DNA of 64,000 nt from Actinophytocola sp963727495 (lineage in GTDB: Bacteria; Actinomycetota; Actinomycetes; Mycobacteriales; Pseudonocardiaceae): NCBI GenBank assembly GCA_963727495.1, contig CAVSGQ010000012.1:62001-126000 (forward strand), read 5' to 3'. Numbering within the stretch: position 1 is the first letter of the stretch; every line of letters begins with the position of its first letter. Of the stretch, positions 33,010 through 41,575 are shown piece after piece. A model generated the notes under the pieces. It was not told the DNA's origin. It did no database searches and worked only from the letters and a program-made list of their open reading frames with translations. Made by a program: the position numbers and the translations under genes.

Positions 33010-33306
33010 GTGCTAGTCGCGTTCAGTGTGGCCCCCGCGGGCGGCGAGTCGGACAGCGTGAGCAAGGCGGTCGCCGAGGCGGTGCGCGTGGTGCGGGAGT
33101 CGGGCCTGCCGTCGGAGACGACGAGCATGTTCACCACGATCGAGGGTGAGTGGGACGAGGTGATGGCGGTCGTCAAGCGGGCCGTCGAGGTCGTGCAGGA
33201 GGGTGCGCCGCGGGTCAGCCTGGTGCTCAAGGCGGACATCCGCCCCGGTCACACCGGCCAGCTCACGGCCAAGGTGGCCCGGGTCGAGCAGCACCTCGCG
33301 GAGTGA
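33010..33306 (+). CDS. thiamine-binding-like (MTH1187/YkoF-type) protein
   Basis: 98 residues from GTG at 33010, with GGAGAGGAG upstream. The sequence follows the MTH1187/YkoF fold: LVAFSVAPAGGESDSVSKAV, then ETTSMFTTIEGEWDEVMAVV, then VSLVLKADIRPG. Characterised YkoF binds thiamine; small single-domain members have an unclear role. The gene is divergent from marR and shares its 70-bp promoter region, including the palindrome at 32950. Confidence 0.82.
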   Translation: MLVAFSVAPAGGESDSVSKAVAEAVRVVRESGLPSETTSMFTTIEGEWDEVMAVVKRAVEVVQEGAPRVSLVLKADIRPGHTGQLTAKVARVEQHLAE

Positions 33307-33366
33307 CGAGCGCCCTGCCGGAGGTCGCCCCGGCGGGCGATCCGGGCGGCGTGCCAGGATAGAAGC

Positions 33367-34356
33367 GTGACAAGGCCAGACCCACGACAAACAGCAGCTC
33401 TGTCGGCCGCCCTGTCCGGAGCCGTCGATCTCTCGGCGCTCAAGGCACGGGCGGATGCGACCAGGAAGCCGGCCGGTCAGGCGCCAGCGGCGCCGGAGTC
33501 ACCGGCCTCGGGCCCGTCGGCACAACCGTCGGCGGGCGGGTTCGTCATCGACGTCACCGAGGACACCTTCCAGGCGGAGGTCGTCGATCGATCGTTGCAG
33601 GTCCCGGTGATCGTGGACCTGTGGGCGGACTGGTGCGGCCCGTGCAAGCAGCTGTCGCCGATGCTGGAGCGGCTGGCCCAGGCGGCCAACGGCGCCTGGG
33701 TCCTCGCCAAGATCGACGTCGACGCGAACCCGCGGATCGCGCAGCTCTTCGGCGTGCAGTCGATCCCGACCGTCGTCGCGATCGCCGGCGGCCAGCCGGT
33801 GGAGGCGTTCGCCGGCGCGCAGCCGGAGCCGCAGGTCAGGCAGTGGATCGACGCGCTGCTGGACGCGCTGCGCGACCGGCTGCCGGGCATCCGCGCGGCG
33901 GAGGAGGGCGCGGGCGCACCCGCCGCCGAGCCGGAGCCCGAGCCGGAGGACCCGCGGTTCACCGAGGCGGAGTCCGCGTTCGAGCAGGGCGACTACGCGC
34001 GGGCGGAGGCGGCGTACCAGAAGATCCTCGACGCCGAGCCGGCGAACGACCAGGCGAAGGCCGCCCTGGCGCAGGTTCGCTTCCTGGCCCGCGCGGATGC
34101 CGCCGACCCGTCGGTGGTCGTGCGCGCGGACACCTCGCCGGAGGACATCGACGCCCAGCTGTCCGCGGCGGACGTCGAGCTGGCGAACCAGCGGGTGGAG
34201 CAGGCCTTCGAGCGCCTGCTGTCGGTCATCCGCCGGACCAGCGGCACCGACCGGGACCGCGCGCGCACGCACCTGGTGGAGCTGTTCGGCCTGTTCCCGC
34301 CCGACGACCCCGGCGTGGCCAAGGCCCGCCGCGACCTCGCCAGCGCCCTCTACTAA
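33367..34356 (+). CDS. thioredoxin/TPR co-chaperone (YbbN/CnoX type)
   Basis: 329 residues from GTG at 33367. Residues ~60-165 form a thioredoxin fold with an intact active site WCGPCK near residue 90, followed by DVDANPRIAQLFGVQSIPTV. After an acidic Pro/Glu linker, residues ~195-329 contain TPR-like helices (TEAESAFEQGDYARAEAAYQ, NDQAKAALAQV). E. coli YbbN/CnoX has the same order and acts as a holdase with redox function; here the CxxC is retained, so oxidoreductase activity is possible. Its stop codon is immediately followed by the repeat array. Confidence 0.88.
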   Translation: MTRPDPRQTAALSAALSGAVDLSALKARADATRKPAGQAPAAPESPASGPSAQPSAGGFVIDVTEDTFQAEVVDRSLQVPVIVDLWADWCGPCKQLSPMLERLAQAANGAWVLAKIDVDANPRIAQLFGVQSIPTVVAIAGGQPVEAFAGAQPEPQVRQWIDALLDALRDRLPGIRAAEEGAGAPAAEPEPEPEDPRFTEAESAFEQGDYARAEAAYQKILDAEPANDQAKAALAQVRFLARADAADPSVVVRADTSPEDIDAQLSAADVELANQRVEQAFERLLSVIRRTSGTDRDRARTHLVELFGLFPPDDPGVAKARRDLASALY

Positions 34357-34648
34357 CCCCCGCGAGTCCCCCGTTCCGACCCCGCGAGTCCCCCGTTCCG
34401 GACCCCGCGAGTCCCCCGTTCCGGACCCGCGAGTCCACGTTCCGGACCCGCGTGTCCAACGTTCCGGACCCGCGAGTCCGACGTTCCGACCCCGCGTGTC
34501 CAACGTTCCGGCGCGCGCGAATGTGGGACTCAGCGGTCGCGGGCGTTGGACTCGCGGGTCGTGACTGTTGGACTCGCGGGTCGCGAGCGTTGGACTCGCG
34601 AGACGGGAACGGGGGACTCGCGGGGTCGGGAGTGGGGGACTCGCGGGG
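34357..34648. repeat. two-armed inverted array of ~21-bp repeats filling a stop-to-stop gap
   Basis: Seven direct units of the form CCCGCGAGTCCAACGTTCCG run from 34357 to about 34510. After a ~35-bp spacer, five units of the reverse complement (GTTGGACTCGCGGG) run to 34648. The outer units on both sides carry a CCCCC/GGGGG variant and the inner ones CCAACG/CGTTGG, so the variants pair symmetrically and the whole array could fold as one long cruciform or RNA hairpin. It fills the gap exactly between the stop codons of ybbN and a metallopeptidase. A bidirectional terminator or REP-like function is inferred. Confidence 0.85.
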
Positions 34649-36106
34649 TTAGGCGAAGTCCTTGGTGCAGGGGGCGGAGCCTTCGATGAAGCCGCGGCGG
34701 AAGGCCTCCACCCGGGCGAAGCCGGACTTGACCCGCTTGCCGTTGACGTCCGCGGCGATCAGGCTCTCCTCCTGCAGCAGCTCGGCGACCGCCTCGTCCA
34801 GGTCGCCGACCGCCAGGCGCAGCTGCTGGCCCTCCTGGTTCGTGTAGCCCGCCCAGGCGCCGGTCAGGCACGCGGTGCGCAGGCCCGCCTTCTCGTCGTC
34901 GAGCGGGGCGCCGATCGACTTCTGGATCGCCAGCGCGTACCGGGACGCGATCTCCGCGAACGCGGCGAAGTCGCCGAGCCCGCCGCCGTTCTCCCCGCCG
35001 GGCGGGGCGTTCTGGTCCGGCTTGGCGGCGATCTCCCGCAGCGCGGCCGCGTCGATGCCGACCACGTTGTCGTCCGGGCAGTAGGTGACCGGGCTGGTGG
35101 CCTTGCCGCTGTCGCAGGTCGAGCCGTTGTCGGTGATCTCCGGTGTCTCCGAGCCGTTGTCCTCGAACGCGGCGTCGAGGCTCTTCTGCAGCGCGTCGAG
35201 GTGCTCGACCGGGTCGATGTCGCCGCCGACCTTCTCGTCGCCGGTCGCCCGCTCGTTCTCCGCGATCCGGCCCTCGATCTCGTTCTCGTCCATGTCCGCG
35301 CAGCGCTTCGGGTCGTTGGAGAAACCCTCCTGGAACGCGTACACCCGGTCGAACGCCAGCCCGTGCGCGCCCTCGGTCTTGTGGTCGAGCCCGGCCGGGT
35401 CGCGGATGAAGAACAGCGTCGCGAGGATGTCGTTGAGGCCCTTGCCGGTGTTGATCTGGAAGTGCTTGGACTTGTCCTCGGCCACGTACTTGAAGAAGTT
35501 GCCCATGTAGCAGTCGGCCTGCTGCTCGCGCAGGATCGTCGGGCTGTCGGCGCTCATGTTGCTCTTCTCGCCGAGCCGGAACTGCACGGCGTGCCCCATC
35601 TCGTGGGCCAGCACGCCGACCACCGACATCGGGCCGAACTGCTCGTTGAGCATCGGCAGCAGCGTGCCCCGGTCCCAGGCGATCGCGTCCTCGCCGTTGC
35701 CGCCGCAGTAGAACGCGTTGACCAGGCCGGCCGTGCTCGCCCCGCAGATCGTCACGCCCGGTCCGTCGGAGTCGTAGGACACCAGGCGCGCCAGCTCCTT
35801 GAACTCGGTGTCGAACTTGTCCGGCAGCTGCTCGTGCCAGTAGTCGTACAGGTCGGCGATGGCGTTCGTGGCCAGCCGGTCCATCTCGCCGCGGTCCGCG
35901 CCCTCGACCGTCAGCTTGGCGTCCTCGACGCCCTTGCGCGGGCCGGTCGGGCCGTCGTCGCTGACCTCCAGGCCGCCCGCGTTGGTGGTGTCGATGTCCC
36001 CGATGGCCTGCGGGGTTCCGGCGATCTGCCGGCCGCACGCCCCCAGGCCGACCACTGCGGCCGCGACCGCCGCGAGCGCCAGACCGGTCCGCCAAGCACC
36101 CCTCAT
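34649..36106 (-). CDS. putative neutral zinc metallopeptidase, lipoprotein (paralogue 1)
   Basis: 485 residues. A signal peptide ends in the lipobox LGACG near residue 24, giving a membrane-anchored exported protein. The zinc site is VLAHEMGHAVQFR (HExxH near residue 167), with a downstream conserved REQQADCYMGNFF that supplies the third ligand region in the neutral zinc metallopeptidase family (YpfJ-like). Numerous cysteines in the mature part suggest disulfides. The paralogue encoded just upstream (36199-37629) shares HEMGH and QADCY and a similar C-terminal ARVEAFRRG / ERVRAFRQG. The family has no well-defined substrate. Confidence 0.82.
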   Translation of the reverse strand: MRGAWRTGLALAAVAAAVVGLGACGRQIAGTPQAIGDIDTTNAGGLEVSDDGPTGPRKGVEDAKLTVEGADRGEMDRLATNAIADLYDYWHEQLPDKFDTEFKELARLVSYDSDGPGVTICGASTAGLVNAFYCGGNGEDAIAWDRGTLLPMLNEQFGPMSVVGVLAHEMGHAVQFRLGEKSNMSADSPTILREQQADCYMGNFFKYVAEDKSKHFQINTGKGLNDILATLFFIRDPAGLDHKTEGAHGLAFDRVYAFQEGFSNDPKRCADMDENEIEGRIAENERATGDEKVGGDIDPVEHLDALQKSLDAAFEDNGSETPEITDNGSTCDSGKATSPVTYCPDDNVVGIDAAALREIAAKPDQNAPPGGENGGGLGDFAAFAEIASRYALAIQKSIGAPLDDEKAGLRTACLTGAWAGYTNQEGQQLRLAVGDLDEAVAELLQEESLIAADVNGKRVKSGFARVEAFRRGFIEGSAPCTKDFA

Positions 36107-36198
36107 CGCACACCCTCCGCTACCCCGACTCGACTGGCTGGACGCACCCTACTGGGACGGTGCGACAGGTCTACGACGTACCGGCGGGCCGTGCGGTT

Positions 36199-37629
36199 TC
36201 AGTCCAGACCGCAGGCCTTGTCGCCGTCGACCACGCCCTGGCGGAACGCGCGCACCCGCTCGAACCCGGTCGCGATGCCCTTGCCGGCCATGTCCCGGGC
36301 GGCGTAGTCGTAGGTGAGCAGCACCTGGATCGCCTCGTCCAGGTCGCCCGGCGAGAGGTACTGCTGCTGCAGGCCGAGCAGCGAGCCGGTGAACGAGCCG
36401 GCCAGGCAGACGGTCTCGTGCTGGGAGTCGGACCCCTCGGTCGGCTTCTGCAGGTCGGTCAGCGTGGCGAGCGCGAAGCGGCTGGCGAGCAGGGTGCCGG
36501 TGGCGTAGTCGCCGATCTTGGTGTGGATCTTCGGCAGCTCGTCGGAGGTGTCGTAGTCGATCTCGGCGGCGTCCGGGCAGTACGCGACCGGGCCCTGGTC
36601 GGCCGCCGTGCAGGCCGGGTGCTGCTCGGTCGGGGTCAGCTTCGGCTCGCGCCACTGCTTGCGCCGCTGGGTGACCAGCCCGCCGAAGTAGGTGTTGAGC
36701 TTGGGCGTGATCGAGTCGAGCATCTGCGCGAAGTCGAGGTTGCCGCCGGTGGCCGCGTCGGCCTGGTCGATGAACCCGGTCTGGGTGAAGGTGCGGTTCT
36801 CCACGCTCATCTCGCTGCACAGCTTCGCGCCCGAGTCGTAGCCGTCCTGGAACGCCGACACCCGGTCGAACGCGTCGCCGTGGGCGCCCTCGTCGGTCTG
36901 CTCGGTGCCGATCGGGTCGCGGAAGGTGATCAGCGACTCCAGCGCCCGGTCCAGCCCGTCCTTGGCCACGTGCAGGTGTTTGGCGTTGTCGTCGACGACC
37001 CAGCGCACGAACGTGCCCGCGTAGCAGTCGGCCTGCGCCTCGATCAGGATCGTCGGGTACTTGGCCGGGTCGGCCCGCTGCTTCTCCACGGTCAGCCCGG
37101 CCCGCCGCTGCACCGCGTGGCCCATCTCGTGCGCCAGCACCAGCATCACCGCGGCCTCGCCGAAGCGCTCCTTGAGCACCGGCAGCAGCGCCGCCCGGTC
37201 CCAGGCCATCGCGTCGGCGGACGGGCAGTAGTAGGCGTTGCCCTCCACGTCGCTCGCCTTGTCCACGCACGGCGGCGACGGCGCCTTGTCGGTCGAGGTG
37301 TCCACCGAGTAGTAGCCGCCGGACAGCTCGCGCCAGTCGCCGCCGAACGTCTTCGGGAACGTCTCGGTCCAGTAGGACCGGATGTCGGTGAGCACCGCCG
37401 CGGCCAGCCGGTCGATCGGCCCGTTGTCGGTGTTCTTCACGAACGACGGGTCGATGCCGCCGGGCTCGTCCGGGTCGGTCTGGATGATGACCGAGCCGGT
37501 ACCGGTCGGCGAGCCGGCGATCCTGGTCGTGCACGCCGACACGGTCGCGACCACACTGACGACCATCAGCAGCAACAGCGGAACGGAGGCCGCGGATCGG
37601 TTCTGCACGCCCTCCAGTGTGCCCGTCAT
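36199..37629 (-). CDS. putative neutral zinc metallopeptidase, lipoprotein (paralogue 2)
   Basis: 476 residues from ATG at 37629. The signal ends in VSACT (lipobox near residue 33). The zinc motif is VLAHEMGHAVQRR, followed by EAQADCYAGTFVRW. The arrangement of landmarks (AYYCPSADAMAWDR, RDPIGTEQTDEGAHGDAFDR, ERVRAFRQGVVDG) runs parallel to paralogue 1, so the two arose by tandem duplication and then diverged. Its start overlaps the MFS transporter stop by 4 bp. Extracytoplasmic, membrane-anchored; substrate unknown. Confidence 0.82.
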   Translation of the reverse strand: MTGTLEGVQNRSAASVPLLLLMVVSVVATVSACTTRIAGSPTGTGSVIIQTDPDEPGGIDPSFVKNTDNGPIDRLAAAVLTDIRSYWTETFPKTFGGDWRELSGGYYSVDTSTDKAPSPPCVDKASDVEGNAYYCPSADAMAWDRAALLPVLKERFGEAAVMLVLAHEMGHAVQRRAGLTVEKQRADPAKYPTILIEAQADCYAGTFVRWVVDDNAKHLHVAKDGLDRALESLITFRDPIGTEQTDEGAHGDAFDRVSAFQDGYDSGAKLCSEMSVENRTFTQTGFIDQADAATGGNLDFAQMLDSITPKLNTYFGGLVTQRRKQWREPKLTPTEQHPACTAADQGPVAYCPDAAEIDYDTSDELPKIHTKIGDYATGTLLASRFALATLTDLQKPTEGSDSQHETVCLAGSFTGSLLGLQQQYLSPGDLDEAIQVLLTYDYAARDMAGKGIATGFERVRAFRQGVVDGDKACGLD

Positions 37630-38828
37630 CGGTCCGCCGGGGTTGCGGGACGGCGCAATCCGGCCCGGCCCGGCGCCGCGACCAGCACGATCGCGAACTG
37701 GGCCGCGGACGCGGTCAGCAGGGTCGCGGTCGTGCCGCCGGTCTCGACCAGCCGCCCCGACACGGACGTGCCCAGCCCGTAGCCAGCCCACATCACGCCG
37801 AACACCCAGGCGAACGCCTCGATCCGCTGCCCGGGCGGGCTGAGCTCGCCGATGAGCACCTGCTCCACGGTCTCCACCGGGCCGGTGAGCAGGCCGACCC
37901 CGGCGAACGCGGCGCCGAGCCACACCAGCCCGGCGCCGGCCGGCTCGGCGGTCGCCGCGCACGCCAGCACCAGCGCCGCACCCGAGTACAGCGCGATCAG
38001 CTGCGCGGCCGGCGTGCCCGGCCAGCGGCGCGCGCCGTAGGCGATGCCGGTGACCACGGCGCCGAGCGCGAGCAGGCTGGTGAACAGCCCGGCCGACCCC
38101 CGCCCGGACACGGCGGCGACCGCGGTGACCTCCAGGCACCCGATGGCGAACATGTCCAGCGCCATCATCGCCAGCAGCAGGCGGACCCGGCCGTCGGCGA
38201 GCGGGCCGAGCATCCCGGCCCCGCCGCGGGCGGGCGCCCGCCCGGCGGGCCGGCGGATGGCGGGCGCCAGGGCCACCAGCGCGTCGCCGACGAGCTTCAG
38301 CACGCCGATGACCGCGACCGCGCCCGCCGGGGACAGCACGAACAGCAGGCCGCCCGCGATGGCCGGGCCGGAGACGAACGTCGCGCCGCCCAGCGCGGCG
38401 TCGAACGCGTACGCGGTGGGCAGCCGGTCCGCCGGCACCAGGTTCGGCCAGGCGCCGCGCACCACCGGCCCCGCGGGCGGGACGGTGAGCCCGAGCAGGG
38501 CCGCCGCCCCGAACAGCAGCCCGGCCGGCGCGGTGGCGGCGAGGCCGGCGAGCAGCGCAGCGTAGGCCACCAGGTGCCCGGCCAGCAGCGCGAGCAGCAC
38601 CCGGCGCGGCTCGAGCCGGTCGGCGAGGCGGCCCCGCGCGGGCCCGGCCAGCGCGTTGCTCACCGCGTAGGACATCATCACCAGCCCCGCGACGGCGTAG
38701 CCGTAGGACCGGGTGGCGGCGACCAGCAACGCCAGGTTCAGCATCGACGTGGTCAGCCTGCTGAGCAGGACCGCGAGCGTCAGCCTGCGCACGCCCGGCG
38801 TGCCGAGCAGCTCGCGGTACCGGCGCAA
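37626..38828 (-). CDS. major facilitator superfamily transporter
   Basis: 400 residues with about 12 hydrophobic segments. The cytoplasmic loop 2-3 motif appears as GPARGRLADRLEPRRVLL, a recognisable MFS motif A variant. The start is TTG at 38828, supported by GAGGG six bases upstream, inside the last codons of glgB; the next in-frame ATG would delete the first helix. It overlaps the downstream metallopeptidase by 4 bp. Substrate cannot be predicted. Confidence 0.82.
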   Translation of the reverse strand: MRRYRELLGTPGVRRLTLAVLLSRLTTSMLNLALLVAATRSYGYAVAGLVMMSYAVSNALAGPARGRLADRLEPRRVLLALLAGHLVAYAALLAGLAATAPAGLLFGAAALLGLTVPPAGPVVRGAWPNLVPADRLPTAYAFDAALGGATFVSGPAIAGGLLFVLSPAGAVAVIGVLKLVGDALVALAPAIRRPAGRAPARGGAGMLGPLADGRVRLLLAMMALDMFAIGCLEVTAVAAVSGRGSAGLFTSLLALGAVVTGIAYGARRWPGTPAAQLIALYSGAALVLACAATAEPAGAGLVWLGAAFAGVGLLTGPVETVEQVLIGELSPPGQRIEAFAWVFGVMWAGYGLGTSVSGRLVETGGTTATLLTASAAQFAIVLVAAPGRAGLRRPATPADR

Positions 38829-38829
38829 C

Positions 38830-41040
38830 TCAGCCCTCGGGCGCCAGCCAGATCACACCCTGCGGCGGCAGTTGCAGCAGCGCGGACGCGGGCTGGCCGT
38901 GCCAGGCCTCGTCCGCGGCGTCCACGCCGCCCATGTTGCCCCAGCCGGAGCCGCCGTACTCCTTCGCGTCGGTGTTGAGCACCTCGCGCCAGCGACCGGC
39001 CGCGGGCAGCCCGACGCGGTAGTCGCGGTGCGGGTGGCCGGCGAAGTTGGCCACGCAGGCCACCACGCCGCCCGGATGGTCCGGGTCCTGGCGCAGGAAG
39101 CTCGCCACGTTGTTGGCCGAGTCGTTCGCGTCGATCCAGGCGAAGCCGGACGGTGAGGTGTCCGCCGAGTACAGCGCGGAGTGCTCCCGGTACCGCAGGT
39201 TGAGGTCGCGGACCAGGCGCGCCACCCCGCCGTGCAGCGGCGAGTCCAGCAGGTGCCAGTCCAGCGACCGGTTCTCCGACCACTCCTGGACCTGGCCGAA
39301 CTCGCTGCCCATGAACAGCAGCTGCTTGCCCGGGTGTGCCCACATGAACGCGAGCAGCGCGCGCAGCCCGGCCGCCTTGTTCCAGTCGTCGCCGGGCATC
39401 CGGGTCCACAGCGAGCCCTTGCCGTGCACCACCTCGTCGTGCGACAGCGGGAGCACGAAGTTCTCGCTCCACGCGTACATCAGTGAGAACGTGACCTCGT
39501 TGTGGTGATAGGACCGGTGCACCGGGTCATGGCCGACGTAGCTGAGCGTGTCGTGCATCCAGCCCATGTTCCACTTGAAACCGAAGCCCAGCCCGCCCAG
39601 GTGGGTGGGCCGGGTGACGCCGGGCCAGGCGGTCGACTCCTCGGCCACCATGAGGGCGCCCGGGTGGTGCTTGTAGACGGTGGCGTTCAGCTCCTGCAGG
39701 AACCGCACCGCGTCCAGGTTCTCCCGTCCACCGTGGACGTTCGGCAGCCACTCGCCCTCCTTGCGCGAGTAGTCGAGGTAGAGCATCGAGGCGACGGCGT
39801 CCACCCGCAGCCCGTCGATGTGGAACTCCTCGATCCAGTAGAGCGCGTTGGCCACCAGGAAGTTGCGCACCTCGGTGCGCCCGAAGTCGAACACGAGCGT
39901 GCCCCAGTCCGGGTGCTCGCCCCGGCGCGGGTCGGCGTGCTCGTAGAGCGGGGTGCCGTCGAAGCGGGCGAGGGCCCAGGCGTCCCGCGGGAAGTGCGCG
40001 GGCACCCAGTCCATGATCACGCCGATGCCGCGGCCGTGCAGCGCGTCCACCAGGTGGCGGAACTCGTCCGGGCTGCCGAACCGTGCGGTCGGCGCGTAGT
40101 AGGAGGTGACCTGGTAGCCCCACGAGCCGCCGAACGGGTGCTCGGCGACCGGCAGCAGCTCGACGTGGGTGAAGCCGTGCTCGGCGACGTAGTCGGCCAG
40201 CTCGGTGGCCAGCTCGCGGTAGCCCAGGCCCGGCCGCCAGGAGCCGAGGTGCACCTCGTAGACGCTCATCGGCGCGGAGTGCCACGCGGTGGCCTCGCGC
40301 TGCTCGATCCAGGACTCGTCGGTCCACTCGTGGCGCGCGACGGCGACCTTCGACGCGGTGGCCGGCGGCACCTCGGCGGCGAACGCCATCGGGTCGGCCT
40401 TCTCGTGCCAGGTGCCGTCCGGGCCGAGGATGCGGAACTTGTAGCAGGTGCCGTCCGGCAGCCCCGGGAGGAACAGCTCCCAGACCCCGGACGAGCCCAG
40501 CGAGCGCATCGGGTTGGCACGGCCGTCCCAGCCGTCGAAGTCGCCCGCCACCCGCACGCCGCGGGCGTTGGGCGCCCACACCGCGAACGACGTGCCCTCC
40601 ACCGGACCGGCCGGCGTGTCGTAGGAACGCACGTGCGCGCCCAGCACGTTCCACAGCCGCTCGTGGCGGCCCTCGCCGAGCAGGTGCAGGTCCAGCTCGC
40701 CGAGCGTGGGCAGCCACCGGTACGGGTCGTCGACGAGCACCGGGTCGCCGCCGTAGTCGACCTCGAACAGGTAGCTCCCGGGTGGTTCGGGCAGCACCGC
40801 GGTGAACACGCCCTCGGCGGTCTCGGTCAGCTGGCTGCGTTCCTCCCCGGCGAGCAGCGTGACGGACTTGGCACCCGGCCGGTAGGCGCGCACCACCGTG
40901 GTGCCCGCGTGGTCGGAGTGCACGCCCAGCACCGAGTGCGGGTCGTGGTGGGCACCGGTCACCAACCGCCGCAGGTCGTCCGCGGGCAGTGCACTGCGGT
41001 CTGCGCTCGGGTCGGTTCCTCGCGAGCTCGTGTCATTCAT
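38830..41040 (-). CDS. glgB: 1,4-alpha-glucan branching enzyme GlgB
   Basis: Introduces alpha-1,6 branches into alpha-glucan made by GlgE. 736 residues, full length. Two N-terminal carbohydrate-binding beta domains (PHSVLGVHSDHAG near residue 33; GTSFAVWAPNARGVRVAGDF near 149) precede the GH13 barrel: GVIMDWVPAHFPRDAWALAR, nucleophile in DGLRVDAVASMLYLDYSR, acid in LMVAEESTAWPG and VLPLSHDEVVHGKGSL. All catalytic residues are present. It is the downstream end of the treS-mak-CBS-glgB run. Confidence 0.96.
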   Translation of the reverse strand: MNDTSSRGTDPSADRSALPADDLRRLVTGAHHDPHSVLGVHSDHAGTTVVRAYRPGAKSVTLLAGEERSQLTETAEGVFTAVLPEPPGSYLFEVDYGGDPVLVDDPYRWLPTLGELDLHLLGEGRHERLWNVLGAHVRSYDTPAGPVEGTSFAVWAPNARGVRVAGDFDGWDGRANPMRSLGSSGVWELFLPGLPDGTCYKFRILGPDGTWHEKADPMAFAAEVPPATASKVAVARHEWTDESWIEQREATAWHSAPMSVYEVHLGSWRPGLGYRELATELADYVAEHGFTHVELLPVAEHPFGGSWGYQVTSYYAPTARFGSPDEFRHLVDALHGRGIGVIMDWVPAHFPRDAWALARFDGTPLYEHADPRRGEHPDWGTLVFDFGRTEVRNFLVANALYWIEEFHIDGLRVDAVASMLYLDYSRKEGEWLPNVHGGRENLDAVRFLQELNATVYKHHPGALMVAEESTAWPGVTRPTHLGGLGFGFKWNMGWMHDTLSYVGHDPVHRSYHHNEVTFSLMYAWSENFVLPLSHDEVVHGKGSLWTRMPGDDWNKAAGLRALLAFMWAHPGKQLLFMGSEFGQVQEWSENRSLDWHLLDSPLHGGVARLVRDLNLRYREHSALYSADTSPSGFAWIDANDSANNVASFLRQDPDHPGGVVACVANFAGHPHRDYRVGLPAAGRWREVLNTDAKEYGGSGWGNMGGVDAADEAWHGQPASALLQLPPQGVIWLAPEG

Positions 41041-41086
41041 CGCCGTTCATTCTGCCGTCGCGCCGGACGGCATGCTCAACGGGTGA

Positions 41087-41518
41087 TCAGCCCTGCGCGA
41101 TGTAGGACTCGAGCTGCTCGCGGTCCGACTCGAGCTGCTCGATGCGGCTGCGCACCACGTCGCCGATGCTCACCAGCCCGACCAGGTCACCGCCGCTGAC
41201 GACCGGCATGTGCCGGATGCGCCGCTCGGTCATGATCGACGCCAGGGTGTCCACGTTCTCGGTGGGCTCGCAGGTGACCACGGACGTGGTCATGATCTCC
41301 GAGACCGGCGCGTGCAGCAGCTCCGCGCCGCGTTCGTCGAGCCGGCGGACCACGTCTCGTTCGGAGACGATGCCGACCAGCGCGCCCGTGTCGTCGCACA
41401 CGACCATGGCGCCGATGTTGTGCCGGGCGAGGTCCTCGAGCAGCCCGGCCACCGAGATCCCCGGCGACACCGTGGCCACGTCGGAACCCTTGTGCCGCAA
41501 CAAATCCGCTATCCGCAT
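41087..41518 (-). CDS. tandem CBS-domain protein
   Basis: 143 residues from ATG at 41518; an earlier start 10 codons upstream is less likely. Two CBS motifs fill the chain: ISVAGLLEDLARHNIGAMVV with VGIVSERDVVRRLDERG, and NVDTLASIMTERRIRHMPVV with VGLVSIGDVVRSRIEQLE. Such pairs bind adenine nucleotides. No effector domain is attached. It lies between mak and glgB in the glucan operon, so energy-state sensing of glucan synthesis is a plausible inference, but mycobacterial homologues are hypoxia-linked and unrelated to glycogen. Confidence 0.88.
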   Translation of the reverse strand: MRIADLLRHKGSDVATVSPGISVAGLLEDLARHNIGAMVVCDDTGALVGIVSERDVVRRLDERGAELLHAPVSEIMTTSVVTCEPTENVDTLASIMTERRIRHMPVVSGGDLVGLVSIGDVVRSRIEQLESDREQLESYIAQG

Positions 41519-41575
41519 CTGGACACCCCGATTCGTCAGTCGCGGCACCCGCCGTCGGGAGCCCTGTGAATGAGG

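Noticed and set aside
34357..34648. CRISPR array
   Set aside because: Units are contiguous without unique spacers, they invert halfway, and there are no cas genes.
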